A stretch of 64,000 bases of DNA from JBIQKZ01 sp044464765 (GCA_044464765.1 JBIQKZ010000009.1:86218-150217); one strand, 5' to 3'. Shown: positions 22,741-32,532, numbered from the stretch's first letter. Notes: generated from the sequence alone by a model not told the origin. Numbers and translations: made by a program.

Positions 22741-24006
22741 ATGACCACCGAAACCGCCGCTCTTAAGTCCGCAAGCCCTCACGCAAAGGGGGCCGCCGCC
22801 TCTTCCCAGGAAAAATTCGTCGGCGGCATCGTGATGGCGGCTGCGTTTGCGCATCTTTTGAATGATTTGATTCAGGCGGTGCTGCCGGCCATTTTTCCAA
22901 TGCTCAAGGCGCAGTTCGAGCTTAGTTTCGGCCAGATTGGCATGATTGCGCTTGTCTATCAGGTAACGGCCTCCTTGTTGCAGCCCTGGATAGGGCTATA
23001 TACCGACAAGCATCCCATGCCCTACCTGCTTCCAGCGGGGATGTTCGTTACCCTGCTGGGTATTGCGCTGTTGGCCATGGCGGGCAGCTATCCCATGTTG
23101 TTGCTTGGCTCGGCCGTGATTGGGGTTGGCTCGGCGACGTTTCACCCGGAAGCGTCGCGTGTTGCACGCATGGCCTCGGGCGGGCGGTTCGGGACTGCAC
23201 AGTCCACCTTCCAGGTGGGTGGGAACACCGGGTCGGCCATCGGCCCTTTGCTGGCTGCCGCTATTATCATTCCTTATGGGCAACCCGCCATTGCCTGGCT
23301 TATGGTCGCGGCTGTGGCTGCGATTGGCGTCTTATATTGGCTAACACGCTGGACAGTCGAACATGGCCAAGCGCAGTTGAAGGGGTTGGCGCATTATGAA
23401 CAAGAAGGCCTGGGTCGTTCCAAGCTGGTCCAGGCAATAACCGTCATTTGCGTTTTAATGTTTGCGAAGTTTGTCTACATAGCGCTGTTCGCGAACTACT
23501 TCACGTTTTATCTGATCGAGCGCTTCGATCTAAGTGTCCAGAGTAGCCAACTTTTTCTGTTTATTTTCCTGGGGTCCGTTGCACTGGGAACCTTTGCGGG
23601 CGGCCCGGTGGGAGATCGCATCGGCCGCAAGGCGGTGATCTGGGTTTCATTTCTTGGGGTTGCGCCCTTTGCCCTAGCCCTGCCGTACGCCAATTTGTTC
23701 TGGACGGGAGCTTTTGCGTGCGTGATCGGGCTGGTCATGTCTTCCGCGTTTGCCGCCTTGGTGGTTTACGCGCAGGAAGCGGCGCCGGGCCGAATCGGCC
23801 TGGTCTCCGGCTTGATGTTTGGTCTGATGTTCGGCATAGGCGGAGTGGGCGCCGCCGGCCTGGGGGTGATGGCGGATCGGCACGGGATCGAGTGGGTCTA
23901 CAGCTTGGCGTCTTTTCTGCCTTTGCTTGGGTTCGCAACCGCCTTGTTGCCCAGTACGCCTAACCATGACACCCTAAGAAAAAATTCAAGAACTCGGGCT
24001 AACTGA
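22741..24006 (+). CDS. MFS transporter, Fsr (fosmidomycin resistance)-like
   Basis: A 421-residue twelve-helix transporter. AFAHLLNDLIQAVLPAIFPM and the loop LVYQVTASLLQPWIGLYTDK are typical of Fsr-like efflux proteins, as are FHPEASRVARMASGGR and FQVGGNTGSAIGPLLAA. E. coli Fsr exports fosmidomycin. It is divergent from vapB. The ATG at 22741 is used, though no strong Shine-Dalgarno is seen. The natural substrate is unknown. Confidence 0.87.
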   Translation: MTTETAALKSASPHAKGAAASSQEKFVGGIVMAAAFAHLLNDLIQAVLPAIFPMLKAQFELSFGQIGMIALVYQVTASLLQPWIGLYTDKHPMPYLLPAGMFVTLLGIALLAMAGSYPMLLLGSAVIGVGSATFHPEASRVARMASGGRFGTAQSTFQVGGNTGSAIGPLLAAAIIIPYGQPAIAWLMVAAVAAIGVLYWLTRWTVEHGQAQLKGLAHYEQEGLGRSKLVQAITVICVLMFAKFVYIALFANYFTFYLIERFDLSVQSSQLFLFIFLGSVALGTFAGGPVGDRIGRKAVIWVSFLGVAPFALALPYANLFWTGAFACVIGLVMSSAFAALVVYAQEAAPGRIGLVSGLMFGLMFGIGGVGAAGLGVMADRHGIEWVYSLASFLPLLGFATALLPSTPNHDTLRKNSRTRAN

Positions 24007-24083
24007 ACATCTAGGGCGTAGTTACTTTATCTTACATACCCACACGACTTTAAAAGCCTTGCGCCGCCCACAGTGGTACGATT

Positions 24084-24099
24084 CTAGGGTTAACCCTAG
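24084..24099. repeat. 16-base perfect palindrome
   Basis: CTAGGGTTAACCCTAG lies in the 174-base gap between the MFS gene and the lytic transglycosylase. It may be an operator for the latter; nothing else in the gap stands out. Confidence 0.4.
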
Positions 24100-24180
24100 T
24101 CGACAGGCGCTGCCTGTCAATTTTTTGATCCGCATCCTATTTGTGCTGGACCCTTCCATGACGCCGGATGCCATGGACCG

Positions 24181-24906
24181 ATGACATTTAAAAACTCTTT
24201 ATCCGCCCTTCTAATCTCATTCCGCAGTACCGCAGCTAATTCTATTCCCCGTCTTACCCTCAGCGTCATTGTGCTGGCGGGTTGTTTGTCGGTGCCTTAT
24301 AGCGCCCTTGCCAGCAAGCTGCTGGGCAAGTGGGACCCCATGGCAACTATCTCGATGCAGGTTGCGCTGCAGCAGTGGTCAAACCCGATTGAACGGATCC
24401 GCATTACCCCCGACGTGCGTGATGAACAGTCGTTGCCCACAGTGGCCGAAGAGGCCAGCAAGCAAGCGCAGGTGAAGTACTTGTCGGAAAAGTGGAAGAA
24501 GCCGTCGGCCACGGTGCGCAAGTATGTGGACCTGGTCTGGGCGGAGGCGGAAAAGCGCGAGAAGCTTGAGCCCGAACTGTTGCTTGCCATTATGCAAAAG
24601 GAAAGCTCCTTGCGCCCCAAGGTGCAAAGCAGCTATGGCGCGCAAGGCCTGATGCAGGTGGTGCCCCGTTGGCACCGGGAAAAGCTGCATCCGTCCGAAT
24701 CGCTGTTCGATCCAGCAGTGAATATTCGCGTGGGCGCCGAGATTCTTGAAGAATACCTGGAGCTGGCCGGTGGGAGCATCACGGCTGCCCTGGCAAAGTA
24801 TTCGGGCAATGCGCGAAACTACGCCAGCGCTATTCTTAAAGAAACACGCAAGCTGGCCCAGGTGTCCAACCAGGCGATTGCGCAAGCGGAAGTCTCGCAA
24901 GGCTAA
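24181..24906 (+). CDS. Lytic transglycosylase (SLT domain)
   Basis: A 241-residue periplasmic protein with a hydrophobic N-terminal segment (LTLSVIVLAGCLSVPYSALA) that may be a signal or lipoprotein peptide. The SLT domain occupies about residues 135-225: catalytic Glu in LLAIMQKESSLRP, followed by SSYGAQGLMQVVP, FDPAVNIRVGAEIL and ALAKYSGNARNYA. Such enzymes cleave the MurNAc-GlcNAc bond with anhydro ring formation. It is convergent with the nfrA-like gene, so it is not part of that operon. Confidence 0.87.
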   Translation: MTFKNSLSALLISFRSTAANSIPRLTLSVIVLAGCLSVPYSALASKLLGKWDPMATISMQVALQQWSNPIERIRITPDVRDEQSLPTVAEEASKQAQVKYLSEKWKKPSATVRKYVDLVWAEAEKREKLEPELLLAIMQKESSLRPKVQSSYGAQGLMQVVPRWHREKLHPSESLFDPAVNIRVGAEILEEYLELAGGSITAALAKYSGNARNYASAILKETRKLAQVSNQAIAQAEVSQG

Positions 24907-24990
24907 TATTGGTCGCAGGACTGACACAGGTCGTGCGGCCAACCTGTTTTGTGAGCGGTACGCTCGGTGTTGGAGCAGCTTCGGCGGCTT

Positions 24991-27165
24991 TTACCAGCTT
25001 AGTGTCATGTTCATGAACAGGCCTTTGGATCGATCTTTCGCTCCGCCTCCCACATTCATTCGATATTGGATCGTCCAATCGACATCAGAGCGTGCGGCGC
25101 CATAGTGATCCGAGCGGAACCAATAGCGCACGCCCAAGCCCGGCCCCACACCGGCGGACCATGATCGTCCATTGCCCTGCATTGAAAAACTGCCCACGCC
25201 GTCGATCTGCGCCCGGCTGTTTTCCTTTTGCCAATCGAGGGCGGCCACAATGTGCGGGTACATGATCAGATTGGAATGAATGGAGTCCAAGCGCATGCTA
25301 CGTCCGATCCGAACTTCGGTGGATGCAAAATGGTACCGTCGTTTGACCGACCCGGTTTGATCAAACGCTGGTGCTCCACTGTCGCGGAATTTCGCGTTGG
25401 TATCGTTCCATAAATAGCCGGCTTGCGCATACGCTTCAACTCGCCACCAACTCGGCGCGCCGCGCCGAAGCTCGGTGCCTTTATAGTATGCATAGGTGAC
25501 ATAGGCCAGCCAGTCGCCATCAGAGCCTTTGGTTTGAAACTCTTTCCCGGGGATGCCCAACGAGCAATCCGAGGGTGTTGCACTGCCTAAGCGGGTGCGG
25601 CTGCCCAGGTTAAACCGCCGCTCCAATCCAAAGGTCAGACCCACACTCGAGGAAGGTGTAAAGCGTAAACCCAGGGCTCCGATCGTACTTGGAAAGCCGC
25701 GGACACTGCGATAGTTATCCGCCGGATAGCGGTTGCCGCAATCGTCGAATAACTCGTCCACGTTAGTGCCTTGGTCATGCAAGGTGTTGGACACTCGGCC
25801 GTAAGCCTCAAACACACGCGTTGACGAGTTCAGGAAATTGGAGGGCCGCCAGAAAACCTCCGCGGTGCTGAAGACGGCGTCGCCCAGCGCGGCGGTTGGG
25901 CTGCCCCCCAGTCCGGACGTGGCCGCGCGTGCCCCTCGGTAGCCGGCTGAAACATAGGCGCCCCATTCACGCTCCAGATTGGATATGTTCTGGCGCAGGT
26001 TCAGGCGCTGGTCGGGGGAAAGGTCCAGCGTGCCGCGATCCGCCTGATCAATGGCATCTTTCAGTAAAGCGCTGCCCTGGCGCTTGTCGCCCGCTGCGGC
26101 AGCGGCAAAGCCTTCGTCAAGCATCGCTCGTTCAGGCGCTTTCCCCGTGGCCCGTGCCCGGGAAAAGTCGGCAACAGCTTTCGCGGGATCGCCCAAACGC
26201 TGGTAAACGTAAGCCCGCTGGGTTAGCCAATCGGCATTGCCTGGCTGGCCCGATAGGGCGCGATCAAGTCGTGTCAGCGCTTCAAGATTCTCTTGCCGGT
26301 TTCCTGCCGCCAGCGTGGTGGTCAACAGCTGTTCGGTTTCAGCATTGCCCGGGTCCGCCGCAACGGCCTGCCGGGCGTTGCTAATTGCCGCGCTGTAATC
26401 GCCGGCTGCGTAGGCCGTATAGGCGTTCTGCGCAAGCTGCCTTGCTTGCGCTTCGCGGGCCTGCTTCAGTTGTTGCTTTTGAAGGGCCTCAAGATCAATG
26501 CGTCGGGCCACAAGCGCCGGGCGATTAGGCGCTCCGGCGCGAATGGCTGCGTCAATCGCCTTATTCACAGCCTCGGGCTGCTGGTTGGCTGCCAAGGCAT
26601 CCAGCCACAATAATGCCCAGTTCCCCTGGCGTGGATCAAGGAAGAATGCCTGCTCTGCCAGTTGGCTTGCCCGTGCATATTCCTTTGCCGCATGCGCCTT
26701 ATACGCCTGTTCGGCGATGGCGTAGCCGCGCTTGAGAGCCTGCTCCCTGGCCGAAGGCCGGGGCGTGGGTGGTGGCGCGGGTGTGGGCGTTGTGGTAGCC
26801 GGTTTGGTATCGAATTCGGGCCTGCTCAACCCCCTGGCTTGCGCCTGCCGAGCCACTTGGGCGGCTTCCGATGCCAGCGCTTGCTGCTGCAGTGCGTAGA
26901 TGCGCAGCAAATACAGTTGGGGCGCCAGGGGCGCCAGTTCGATGGCTTGTGCAGCCAAGCGGTCCGCTAATGCGTAATCGTTCCGCGCATAAGCTTTATA
27001 CGCCTGATCTGCCAGCTGCCAGGCTTGTCCCGATAGAGGTAGGTCGGCAGACTGCGACTGTTGTTGCGAAGCGGCTGGCGGGGTTTGGGCGGTAGCCGTG
27101 GGGGCTGCAATAATTCCGCCAATAATCAGAAAAGCCAGAAAAGGGCGCAAAGCGAAGGGCTTCAT
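24991..27165 (-). CDS. nfrA: NfrA-like TPR outer-membrane protein
   Basis: A 724-residue exported protein: signal peptide at residues 1-27 (FLIIGGIIAAPTATAQ), then repeated Ala-rich helical pairs of TPR type over about residues 45-390 (AYKAYARNDYALADRLAAQA; AYTAYAAGDYSAAISNARQA), then an aromatic-rich beta-barrel-like C-terminal part ending in MNMTLSW. This layout matches NfrA, the phage N4 adsorption protein A, which is thought to be the outer-membrane exit of a surface glycan; E. coli NfrA is longer (990 residues). Its start shares four bases with the nfrB stop, and it is the last gene of the leftward operon. Confidence 0.83.
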   Translation of the reverse strand: MKPFALRPFLAFLIIGGIIAAPTATAQTPPAASQQQSQSADLPLSGQAWQLADQAYKAYARNDYALADRLAAQAIELAPLAPQLYLLRIYALQQQALASEAAQVARQAQARGLSRPEFDTKPATTTPTPAPPPTPRPSAREQALKRGYAIAEQAYKAHAAKEYARASQLAEQAFFLDPRQGNWALLWLDALAANQQPEAVNKAIDAAIRAGAPNRPALVARRIDLEALQKQQLKQAREAQARQLAQNAYTAYAAGDYSAAISNARQAVAADPGNAETEQLLTTTLAAGNRQENLEALTRLDRALSGQPGNADWLTQRAYVYQRLGDPAKAVADFSRARATGKAPERAMLDEGFAAAAAGDKRQGSALLKDAIDQADRGTLDLSPDQRLNLRQNISNLEREWGAYVSAGYRGARAATSGLGGSPTAALGDAVFSTAEVFWRPSNFLNSSTRVFEAYGRVSNTLHDQGTNVDELFDDCGNRYPADNYRSVRGFPSTIGALGLRFTPSSSVGLTFGLERRFNLGSRTRLGSATPSDCSLGIPGKEFQTKGSDGDWLAYVTYAYYKGTELRRGAPSWWRVEAYAQAGYLWNDTNAKFRDSGAPAFDQTGSVKRRYHFASTEVRIGRSMRLDSIHSNLIMYPHIVAALDWQKENSRAQIDGVGSFSMQGNGRSWSAGVGPGLGVRYWFRSDHYGAARSDVDWTIQYRMNVGGGAKDRSKGLFMNMTLSW

Positions 27166-28868
27166 CCTGTGATGACCTTTGGATCTTTCCGGGGCTCATG
27201 GGTATCAGGCCCAACGGGATTCGATTGCTGCTGGAAGCTGAGCGCCTCGTGTAATACCACGTCGGTGATCAATTGGTTTTCGATCAGGATGGCGGCCAGA
27301 GGCTGATGCTTTTCGCGTTGAAGGGCCAGCGCTTTATCCAGATTCTCCTGACTAATGGCATGCCATGCTACCAGTATTTCTCCCAAGCCCTGGTGTCTGT
27401 TTGTCAGCAGATCGCCCGAAGGAAAGTCATGCATGGTTTTATCCCAGACCAGGGGAGCGCCAAAGATATAGTTGTTCAGAAACAATCGCCAGGCTCGCGC
27501 CGCCGCCATGGCATTGATGAGGTTTCCGACCACCATGCGTGGCAGTGTCAGGAACCCATGCATCCAGCCATACAACTGGCTTACAAAGTAAAACCGGTGG
27601 CCGACCCGGATAGCGAAGAAAAAAAGATTCAACTTGAGCGCGTCCACCTGCCACGAGCCCGGCGCAAAGATGGTCGGATAGAAAACCGTCCACCAGCCCA
27701 AGGCTCCCGCGATCTGGAACAACACGAAATTGATGACGAGAAAATACGCCAGGATGGCGATGAACGACGTGACCAGGCCTTTGCGGTCACGAAAGTAGAA
27801 ATACTTTTCTATGAAACTGCCTTTCCATCCCACCTGCTTCCAGCCCTGAAGGCTGATACCGAGCGTCCAGCGGGACTTCTGCCGATACGCCGTGCGAAAT
27901 GTACTTGGAAAATACTCGCGCACACTCATCACGTCGTAGATCACGTGGGTCTTTTCTTTACCCAATCCAAACCAGCTCCGGCTGGTGCGTGCATACTGAA
28001 CATGAAACTTGCCAAAGATCTGCTTCATGTCCTTGCGTGCCAGCCTTGCCCCAATATCGTAGTCTTCGGTCAATGTGCTGGTGTTGAACGGTTGATTCTG
28101 CGTTTCGTCGCAAAGCTCTTTAATGGCACGCCCCGAAAAACAGGTGCCGACACCCGCCGAAGGAACCATGCCCGACAGGAACTCGCGCACGATCAAGTCT
28201 TTCGTGTGCGACTCGGCAAATTCGTCCATATAGGTGCCCGCGACGAATTCGTGCCATTGACGTTCCAATGACCTTACCGGCAGCTGTATGAAATCTATTC
28301 TGGGCAACAGGTAATTGAAGTACTTTAGCTCCAACGGGTGTAATACATCTTCGCAATCATGCAGAATCATGCCCGCATACGGCGTGGGCATGTGGGCCTG
28401 GTCAGCGAGTATTTGCTGAACGATCCAGTTCAGACAGTCGGCCTTGCAGGTGGGCCCCGGGTGCGGCACCTCGACGCGCACCAAGACCTTGTAACGACGG
28501 CGCATGCGCTCGACTTCTGCAATCGTGCGTTCGTCGTTGCAATAGGTCCCAACGTAAATGCGGTACGAACGGTAATCCAGGGTAGCGATCATGGCTTCCA
28601 GCATGGGCGCGATCACGTCGTACTCATGCCATGCCGGCACCATGATGGCCAAGGGTTGCTCGGGCTTACCGACCAAATCGCTTTCGCTTAGGCGTTGGTG
28701 GTCGGGGCCGAGCTTGAAACGCCGGTGAATTCGACGCGTCCAGTAATACACATCGATCAAGGTATCGTCGATGCTGGAAATAATAATAACGATCGCCACG
28801 GCCACAGCCAAGTATTCCAGCGCCTGGAAGTAGTCGGCAATAAAGTACATGGCTGTTGAACCTGACAT
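27162..28868 (-). CDS. nfrB: NfrB-like membrane glycosyltransferase with MshEN c-di-GMP domain
   Basis: A family-2 processive-type glycosyltransferase of 568 residues. An N-terminal membrane segment (LAVAVAIVIIISSI) is followed by the GT core (AIMVPAWHEYDVIAPMLEAM; MILHDCEDVLHPLEL with DxE/D; LTEDYDIGARL; QKSRWTLGI) and several membrane helices. The last 70 residues contain two MshEN half-motifs, GLGEILVAWHAISQENLDKA and PLAAILIENQLITDVVLHEA, the fold that binds cyclic di-GMP in MshE and E. coli NfrB. It therefore probably polymerises a glycan at the inner membrane on a c-di-GMP signal. The ATG at 28868 is chosen; 28850 is an alternative. Confidence 0.88.
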   Translation of the reverse strand: MSGSTAMYFIADYFQALEYLAVAVAIVIIISSIDDTLIDVYYWTRRIHRRFKLGPDHQRLSESDLVGKPEQPLAIMVPAWHEYDVIAPMLEAMIATLDYRSYRIYVGTYCNDERTIAEVERMRRRYKVLVRVEVPHPGPTCKADCLNWIVQQILADQAHMPTPYAGMILHDCEDVLHPLELKYFNYLLPRIDFIQLPVRSLERQWHEFVAGTYMDEFAESHTKDLIVREFLSGMVPSAGVGTCFSGRAIKELCDETQNQPFNTSTLTEDYDIGARLARKDMKQIFGKFHVQYARTSRSWFGLGKEKTHVIYDVMSVREYFPSTFRTAYRQKSRWTLGISLQGWKQVGWKGSFIEKYFYFRDRKGLVTSFIAILAYFLVINFVLFQIAGALGWWTVFYPTIFAPGSWQVDALKLNLFFFAIRVGHRFYFVSQLYGWMHGFLTLPRMVVGNLINAMAAARAWRLFLNNYIFGAPLVWDKTMHDFPSGDLLTNRHQGLGEILVAWHAISQENLDKALALQREKHQPLAAILIENQLITDVVLHEALSFQQQSNPVGPDTHEPRKDPKVITG

Positions 28869-28878
28869 GGCAATCGTG

Positions 28879-31116
28879 CTATGAGTTGTTGCGACGGCGT
28901 CCCGCGCGATAGGCCATGGCAATCAGAATAAGAAATACAAACAGCCCTCCAATCATGGCCGGAATTCCCCAGGAGAAGACGCGTCGCCATTCGTAGAAGA
29001 CCGAGTTGATTCGCTCGGGCACCGTTGAAAACGTTGGGTCGCTCGCGTCCAGCCAGGCCACGATCCCGCTTGGCGCGACCAGTGCAATGTCGCCTCGGTC
29101 TAAGGTGTATGGCACAAACTCGTCGCCGCCGAAGGGTTGGTTGGCCGCGCTGAACTGGAGGCCGGTCCAGTAAAGACCTTGGTAAGGCCCCGAGCGCATG
29201 ACTTCGACACTGCTCAGGTCGCGTAACCCGGCAATGTCCAGCAGTGGGGCTTCTTCGCCTTCGATAAGCAGACGCTGACCGTCGATGACCTGAACCTTGG
29301 GTTTGGCGGAGGCGACCGGAACGCCCATGGCGATGAATGTGCTTTCAGGCGTATAGGCTTGATTTGCCGCGATGAGTTCAAAGCCGGCCCGATGGGGCGA
29401 TAAGCCACTGGCGGCTGCAAGTCGAATAACGCGTTGAAGATGGTGAGGTGCGTTATCCAGCCACGCCTCGGGAACCACCAGTTGGGCTTTGTTGGCCAGG
29501 AACGGCATGATTCCGACAAATGAAGGGTCTGCGTAAGCTTCTTGTGTTGCGATATAGCTGGTGGGGAGCACGTTGAACGGAAAACCGACTTGCGCTTCGG
29601 TACACCCATTGGCAGACGGCAGACGCTGGAGCGAAATGCGGATGCTATTGGTTTGGCCCACGGCATGTAGGGGAATGCGCGCACTGATGTGCTCTTTCCC
29701 GCCGTCGGCGCGTAGCCGGGCAGCCGTCAGCAAGATCCCGTTCCAGGTAACGGACAGCACCGGCGGCGTATCCGAAGTATCGGGTGCGACAGCGACATCC
29801 AGGAGTAAACGGTGGGGAACCCGGCCGTTGAATTCAATCGACCTGTACGAGAAGTCCGTCTGCCAGGTCGCATGATTAACCACATCAAAGCTTTGGGTCA
29901 TGGCGCCCAGGCGTCGCAGGCGAATGGCCTGTGCCGAATTCAATGGCCGAGTTTGGGCGTTTTCGACGGCCACCCTTTCCGTGGTTAGCAAGCCGGTCCA
30001 GAGAGGTGAAAAAAGCGCGGCGGCATCCCGGCTCGCGTTGGGGCGGACCGCAATGACGCGACTGGGCGCCGTCCCCACCAGGAAAATGTTATCAGCCTGA
30101 TCGGCGTGCCCAAGGTCGAAGTTGGCGGCCTTGACGGCCTGAGCAAACCAGTGTTTTTCCGCTGGAGAGTCCAGCATCCGCTCAAGCGCGTCCAGAGCCG
30201 ACATGATCTGCGTGGCGATTGAGTCGTCGAACACGACGACATTGCCCAGCACGGCTTCAGTTCGCAACAGCAGCAGCGCGCCAATCTGAGCCTGGGACGT
30301 CACCTGCATCGAGGGTAAGCGGGTGTTCGCCAGAGATGCCATCACGGGGTGGTCAAGCAGGCTTTCGGGGAACGCAAGGTCTTTCAGCGCAATCGTGTCG
30401 CCAACAGCGAGCATGGCCTTGGGACGCACGTTTTTTCCGCCCAGCTGAAAGGCGGTGCCAATGCGCCAGGCTGCATCAAAGCTCTGCGCAGCGATCGTGC
30501 CAAGAGCAAGGGAAAGAATGCTTTGCGCGGGCGCCAGATGCCAGGCCGAAGCAATATCCAGAGGCTCAGCGGCGGAAACAGAATAACTGATGCCGGTTGA
30601 TGGGCTGATGACCAGACTGTTTGCGCTTGGTGGAGCGATTTCGCAGGCCTGCAATACTTTGTTGGATATCCACTTGACACCAAGCCGAAGAAAATTCGCG
30701 GGCGAGCGTTGCTGGGGCAGGGGCAGATCAAGGTCGATGTCGCCTCCCTTGCCGGCATAGGTACGGGAATACACGGGTTCATCGTCCACCAGCAACTGGA
30801 GTGTGCCGCCCAGGTCGTCAGCCCCAAGATAGTGGGCATGAAAATGGATCCGGGCATTCTGGACGGGGGCGCTGCGCGGCAACGCCATATAGAACTCGCG
30901 CGATTGGCCGGGCTGGTCGAGAACCACGGGCCGCGATATTCCCGTGCTGTTCAGCGTCTGCTGCAGCACAACCTGTCTTTCAGCGCGTTCCAGCAAGCTG
31001 ACATTTGGTTCGCTTTGAGCGACTGCAGGAGATGGCAAGAGGCCGAATGCGGCGAATACAAGCGGCGCCCAAACCAAGCGTCCAGGCAGTAAACGAAGTG
31101 GGATAGAAAAAAACAT
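28879..31116 (-). CDS. BcsB-like periplasmic glycan-synthesis subunit
   Basis: A 745-residue protein like BcsB (cellulose synthase subunit B, 779 residues in E. coli): signal peptide ending SPAVAQ, two carbohydrate-binding/ferredoxin-like repeats (FYMALPRSAPVQNARIHFHA early; FEFNG-type SIEFNGRVPHRLLLDVAVAP in the middle), and one C-terminal membrane anchor (MIGGLFVFLILIAMAYRAG). BcsB guides nascent cellulose through the periplasm and activates BcsA. Here it is paired with an NfrB-type synthase, 10 bases upstream of it, instead of BcsA, and with an epimerase upstream, so it likely serves an amino-sugar glycan. Confidence 0.82.
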   Translation of the reverse strand: MFFSIPLRLLPGRLVWAPLVFAAFGLLPSPAVAQSEPNVSLLERAERQVVLQQTLNSTGISRPVVLDQPGQSREFYMALPRSAPVQNARIHFHAHYLGADDLGGTLQLLVDDEPVYSRTYAGKGGDIDLDLPLPQQRSPANFLRLGVKWISNKVLQACEIAPPSANSLVISPSTGISYSVSAAEPLDIASAWHLAPAQSILSLALGTIAAQSFDAAWRIGTAFQLGGKNVRPKAMLAVGDTIALKDLAFPESLLDHPVMASLANTRLPSMQVTSQAQIGALLLLRTEAVLGNVVVFDDSIATQIMSALDALERMLDSPAEKHWFAQAVKAANFDLGHADQADNIFLVGTAPSRVIAVRPNASRDAAALFSPLWTGLLTTERVAVENAQTRPLNSAQAIRLRRLGAMTQSFDVVNHATWQTDFSYRSIEFNGRVPHRLLLDVAVAPDTSDTPPVLSVTWNGILLTAARLRADGGKEHISARIPLHAVGQTNSIRISLQRLPSANGCTEAQVGFPFNVLPTSYIATQEAYADPSFVGIMPFLANKAQLVVPEAWLDNAPHHLQRVIRLAAASGLSPHRAGFELIAANQAYTPESTFIAMGVPVASAKPKVQVIDGQRLLIEGEEAPLLDIAGLRDLSSVEVMRSGPYQGLYWTGLQFSAANQPFGGDEFVPYTLDRGDIALVAPSGIVAWLDASDPTFSTVPERINSVFYEWRRVFSWGIPAMIGGLFVFLILIAMAYRAGRRRNNS

Positions 31117-31131
31117 CAGTCGGTCTCGGGA

Positions 31132-32400
31132 TTAAAGGTCGGATGCAAGCGGCGTATCCAGCACGAACTCATCGACAGGCTCGCCCAACAAGGCTGCCAC
31201 GATTCGTTCGGACGCTTGACCATCGCCGTAGGGATTCACGCCGGAGCAAAAGCTGTCGTAGCTGTCTTGGTTGGTCAGCAAGGTGCGAACATGATGCACG
31301 ATGCGCACAGGGTCGGTGCCGACCAGCTTGGCATTTCCGTTGGCAATGGCCTCAGGTCGTTCCGTGACGTCACGCATGACAAGTACCGGTTTCTTCAAGT
31401 AAGGAGCCTCTTCCTGGATGCCGCCCGAATCCGTCAGAATGATGAAGGATCGACGCATCAGCCAGATAAATGCCAAGTAGTCGGCGGGAGGCACTAAATG
31501 TATGTTTGATATGCCTCCCAAAAGCCGCTGCACGGGCTCTTTTACCTGTGGATTCAGGTGGACCGGGTAGATGATCTCGACATTCGGTTCGCGTGCCAGC
31601 TCCAGCAGCGCGCTACAGATGTTGGCCATTCCATCGCCAAAGTTTTCGCGACGATGACCGGTCACCAGGATGAGGCGGCTGCCTTGCCGCAGCATGTCGA
31701 ATTGCTTCTGGATCTGCCCTGCCATCTCCGGGCGGGTATCCAGCAATTCGCAGGCTTTCGCCAAGGCATCGATGACGGTGTTGCCGGTCACCCAGCAACG
31801 CCCCGACAGATTTTCGAGCATCAAGTTGTCTTTGGCCGACTGAGTGGGAGCGAACAGAAGATCACTGACAGAATCGATGACACGCCGATTCATTTCCTCC
31901 GGAAAAGGTTGCGAAAGATTACCCGTGCGCAGCCCCGCTTCGATGTGGCCCACCGAAACCCGGGCGTGAAACGCCGCCAACCCCGCCGACATGGCCGTCG
32001 TGGTGTCCCCGTGGACAAACACGTGATCCGGGCGCACTGTGTCGAGCACGGCATCCATGTTGTGGATGATTCGGCTTGTCAGTGTGTTGAGTGTTTGACC
32101 TTGATGCATCACTTCCAGATTGATACTTGGGACGAGGCCGAAAAGGGAAAGGATGGGGGTCAGCATCTGAGTGTGCTGGCCGGAAACACAAAGCGTATGT
32201 TGTATATCTGGGTGTTGTTCGAGCGCCAGAATCAGGGGCGCCATTTTGATGGCCTCGGGGCGAGTGCCAATAATGGACAGGACGTTTTTGATGACGGACT
32301 CCGACAGAAAAATGCCCCGATTCTCGGGAGCCTTATGTGAATTTTCGTAATAATACTCGCATCCGGATACAGATCGTCGGAATACCAGGCGATTATCCAT
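31132..32400 (-). CDS. wecB: UDP-N-acetylglucosamine 2-epimerase (non-hydrolysing)
   Basis: A WecB-type epimerase that interconverts UDP-GlcNAc and UDP-ManNAc. Landmarks are LSIIGTRPEAIKMAPLI, VHGDTTTAMSAGLAAFH, VGHIEAGLRTGN, PEEMNRRVIDSVSDLLFAPT, VTGHRRENFG and LTDSGGIQEEAPYL. First gene of the glycan operon; E. coli N4 sensitivity also needs wecB. The start is uncertain: ATG 32400 adds 36 residues before the family N-terminus. An ATC at 32292, where the family methionine belongs, has GGAG six bases upstream, which would give a normal 386-residue protein from a non-standard start. Confidence 0.9.
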   Translation of the reverse strand: MDNRLVFRRSVSGCEYYYENSHKAPENRGIFLSESVIKNVLSIIGTRPEAIKMAPLILALEQHPDIQHTLCVSGQHTQMLTPILSLFGLVPSINLEVMHQGQTLNTLTSRIIHNMDAVLDTVRPDHVFVHGDTTTAMSAGLAAFHARVSVGHIEAGLRTGNLSQPFPEEMNRRVIDSVSDLLFAPTQSAKDNLMLENLSGRCWVTGNTVIDALAKACELLDTRPEMAGQIQKQFDMLRQGSRLILVTGHRRENFGDGMANICSALLELAREPNVEIIYPVHLNPQVKEPVQRLLGGISNIHLVPPADYLAFIWLMRRSFIILTDSGGIQEEAPYLKKPVLVMRDVTERPEAIANGNAKLVGTDPVRIVHHVRTLLTNQDSYDSFCSGVNPYGDGQASERIVAALLGEPVDEFVLDTPLASDL

Positions 32401-32532
32401 GTGATCGCCCAGGCGTGGGGTTAAGGTCCGGGGGCTGACTAGCCAGCGTGCCGGTGAGTGCAATAATGGCGGGTTGGAAGAATGGCTTTAGTCGCCAGCT
32501 CGCATGGAAGCCGTTGGTGTGGCCACTTGCGC

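Noticed and set aside
28879..31116. A cellulose synthase operon
   Set aside because: The BcsB-like gene is present, but the synthase has NfrB and MshEN features rather than BcsA/PilZ, BcsC and BcsZ are absent, and an epimerase and NfrA-like gene are present instead.
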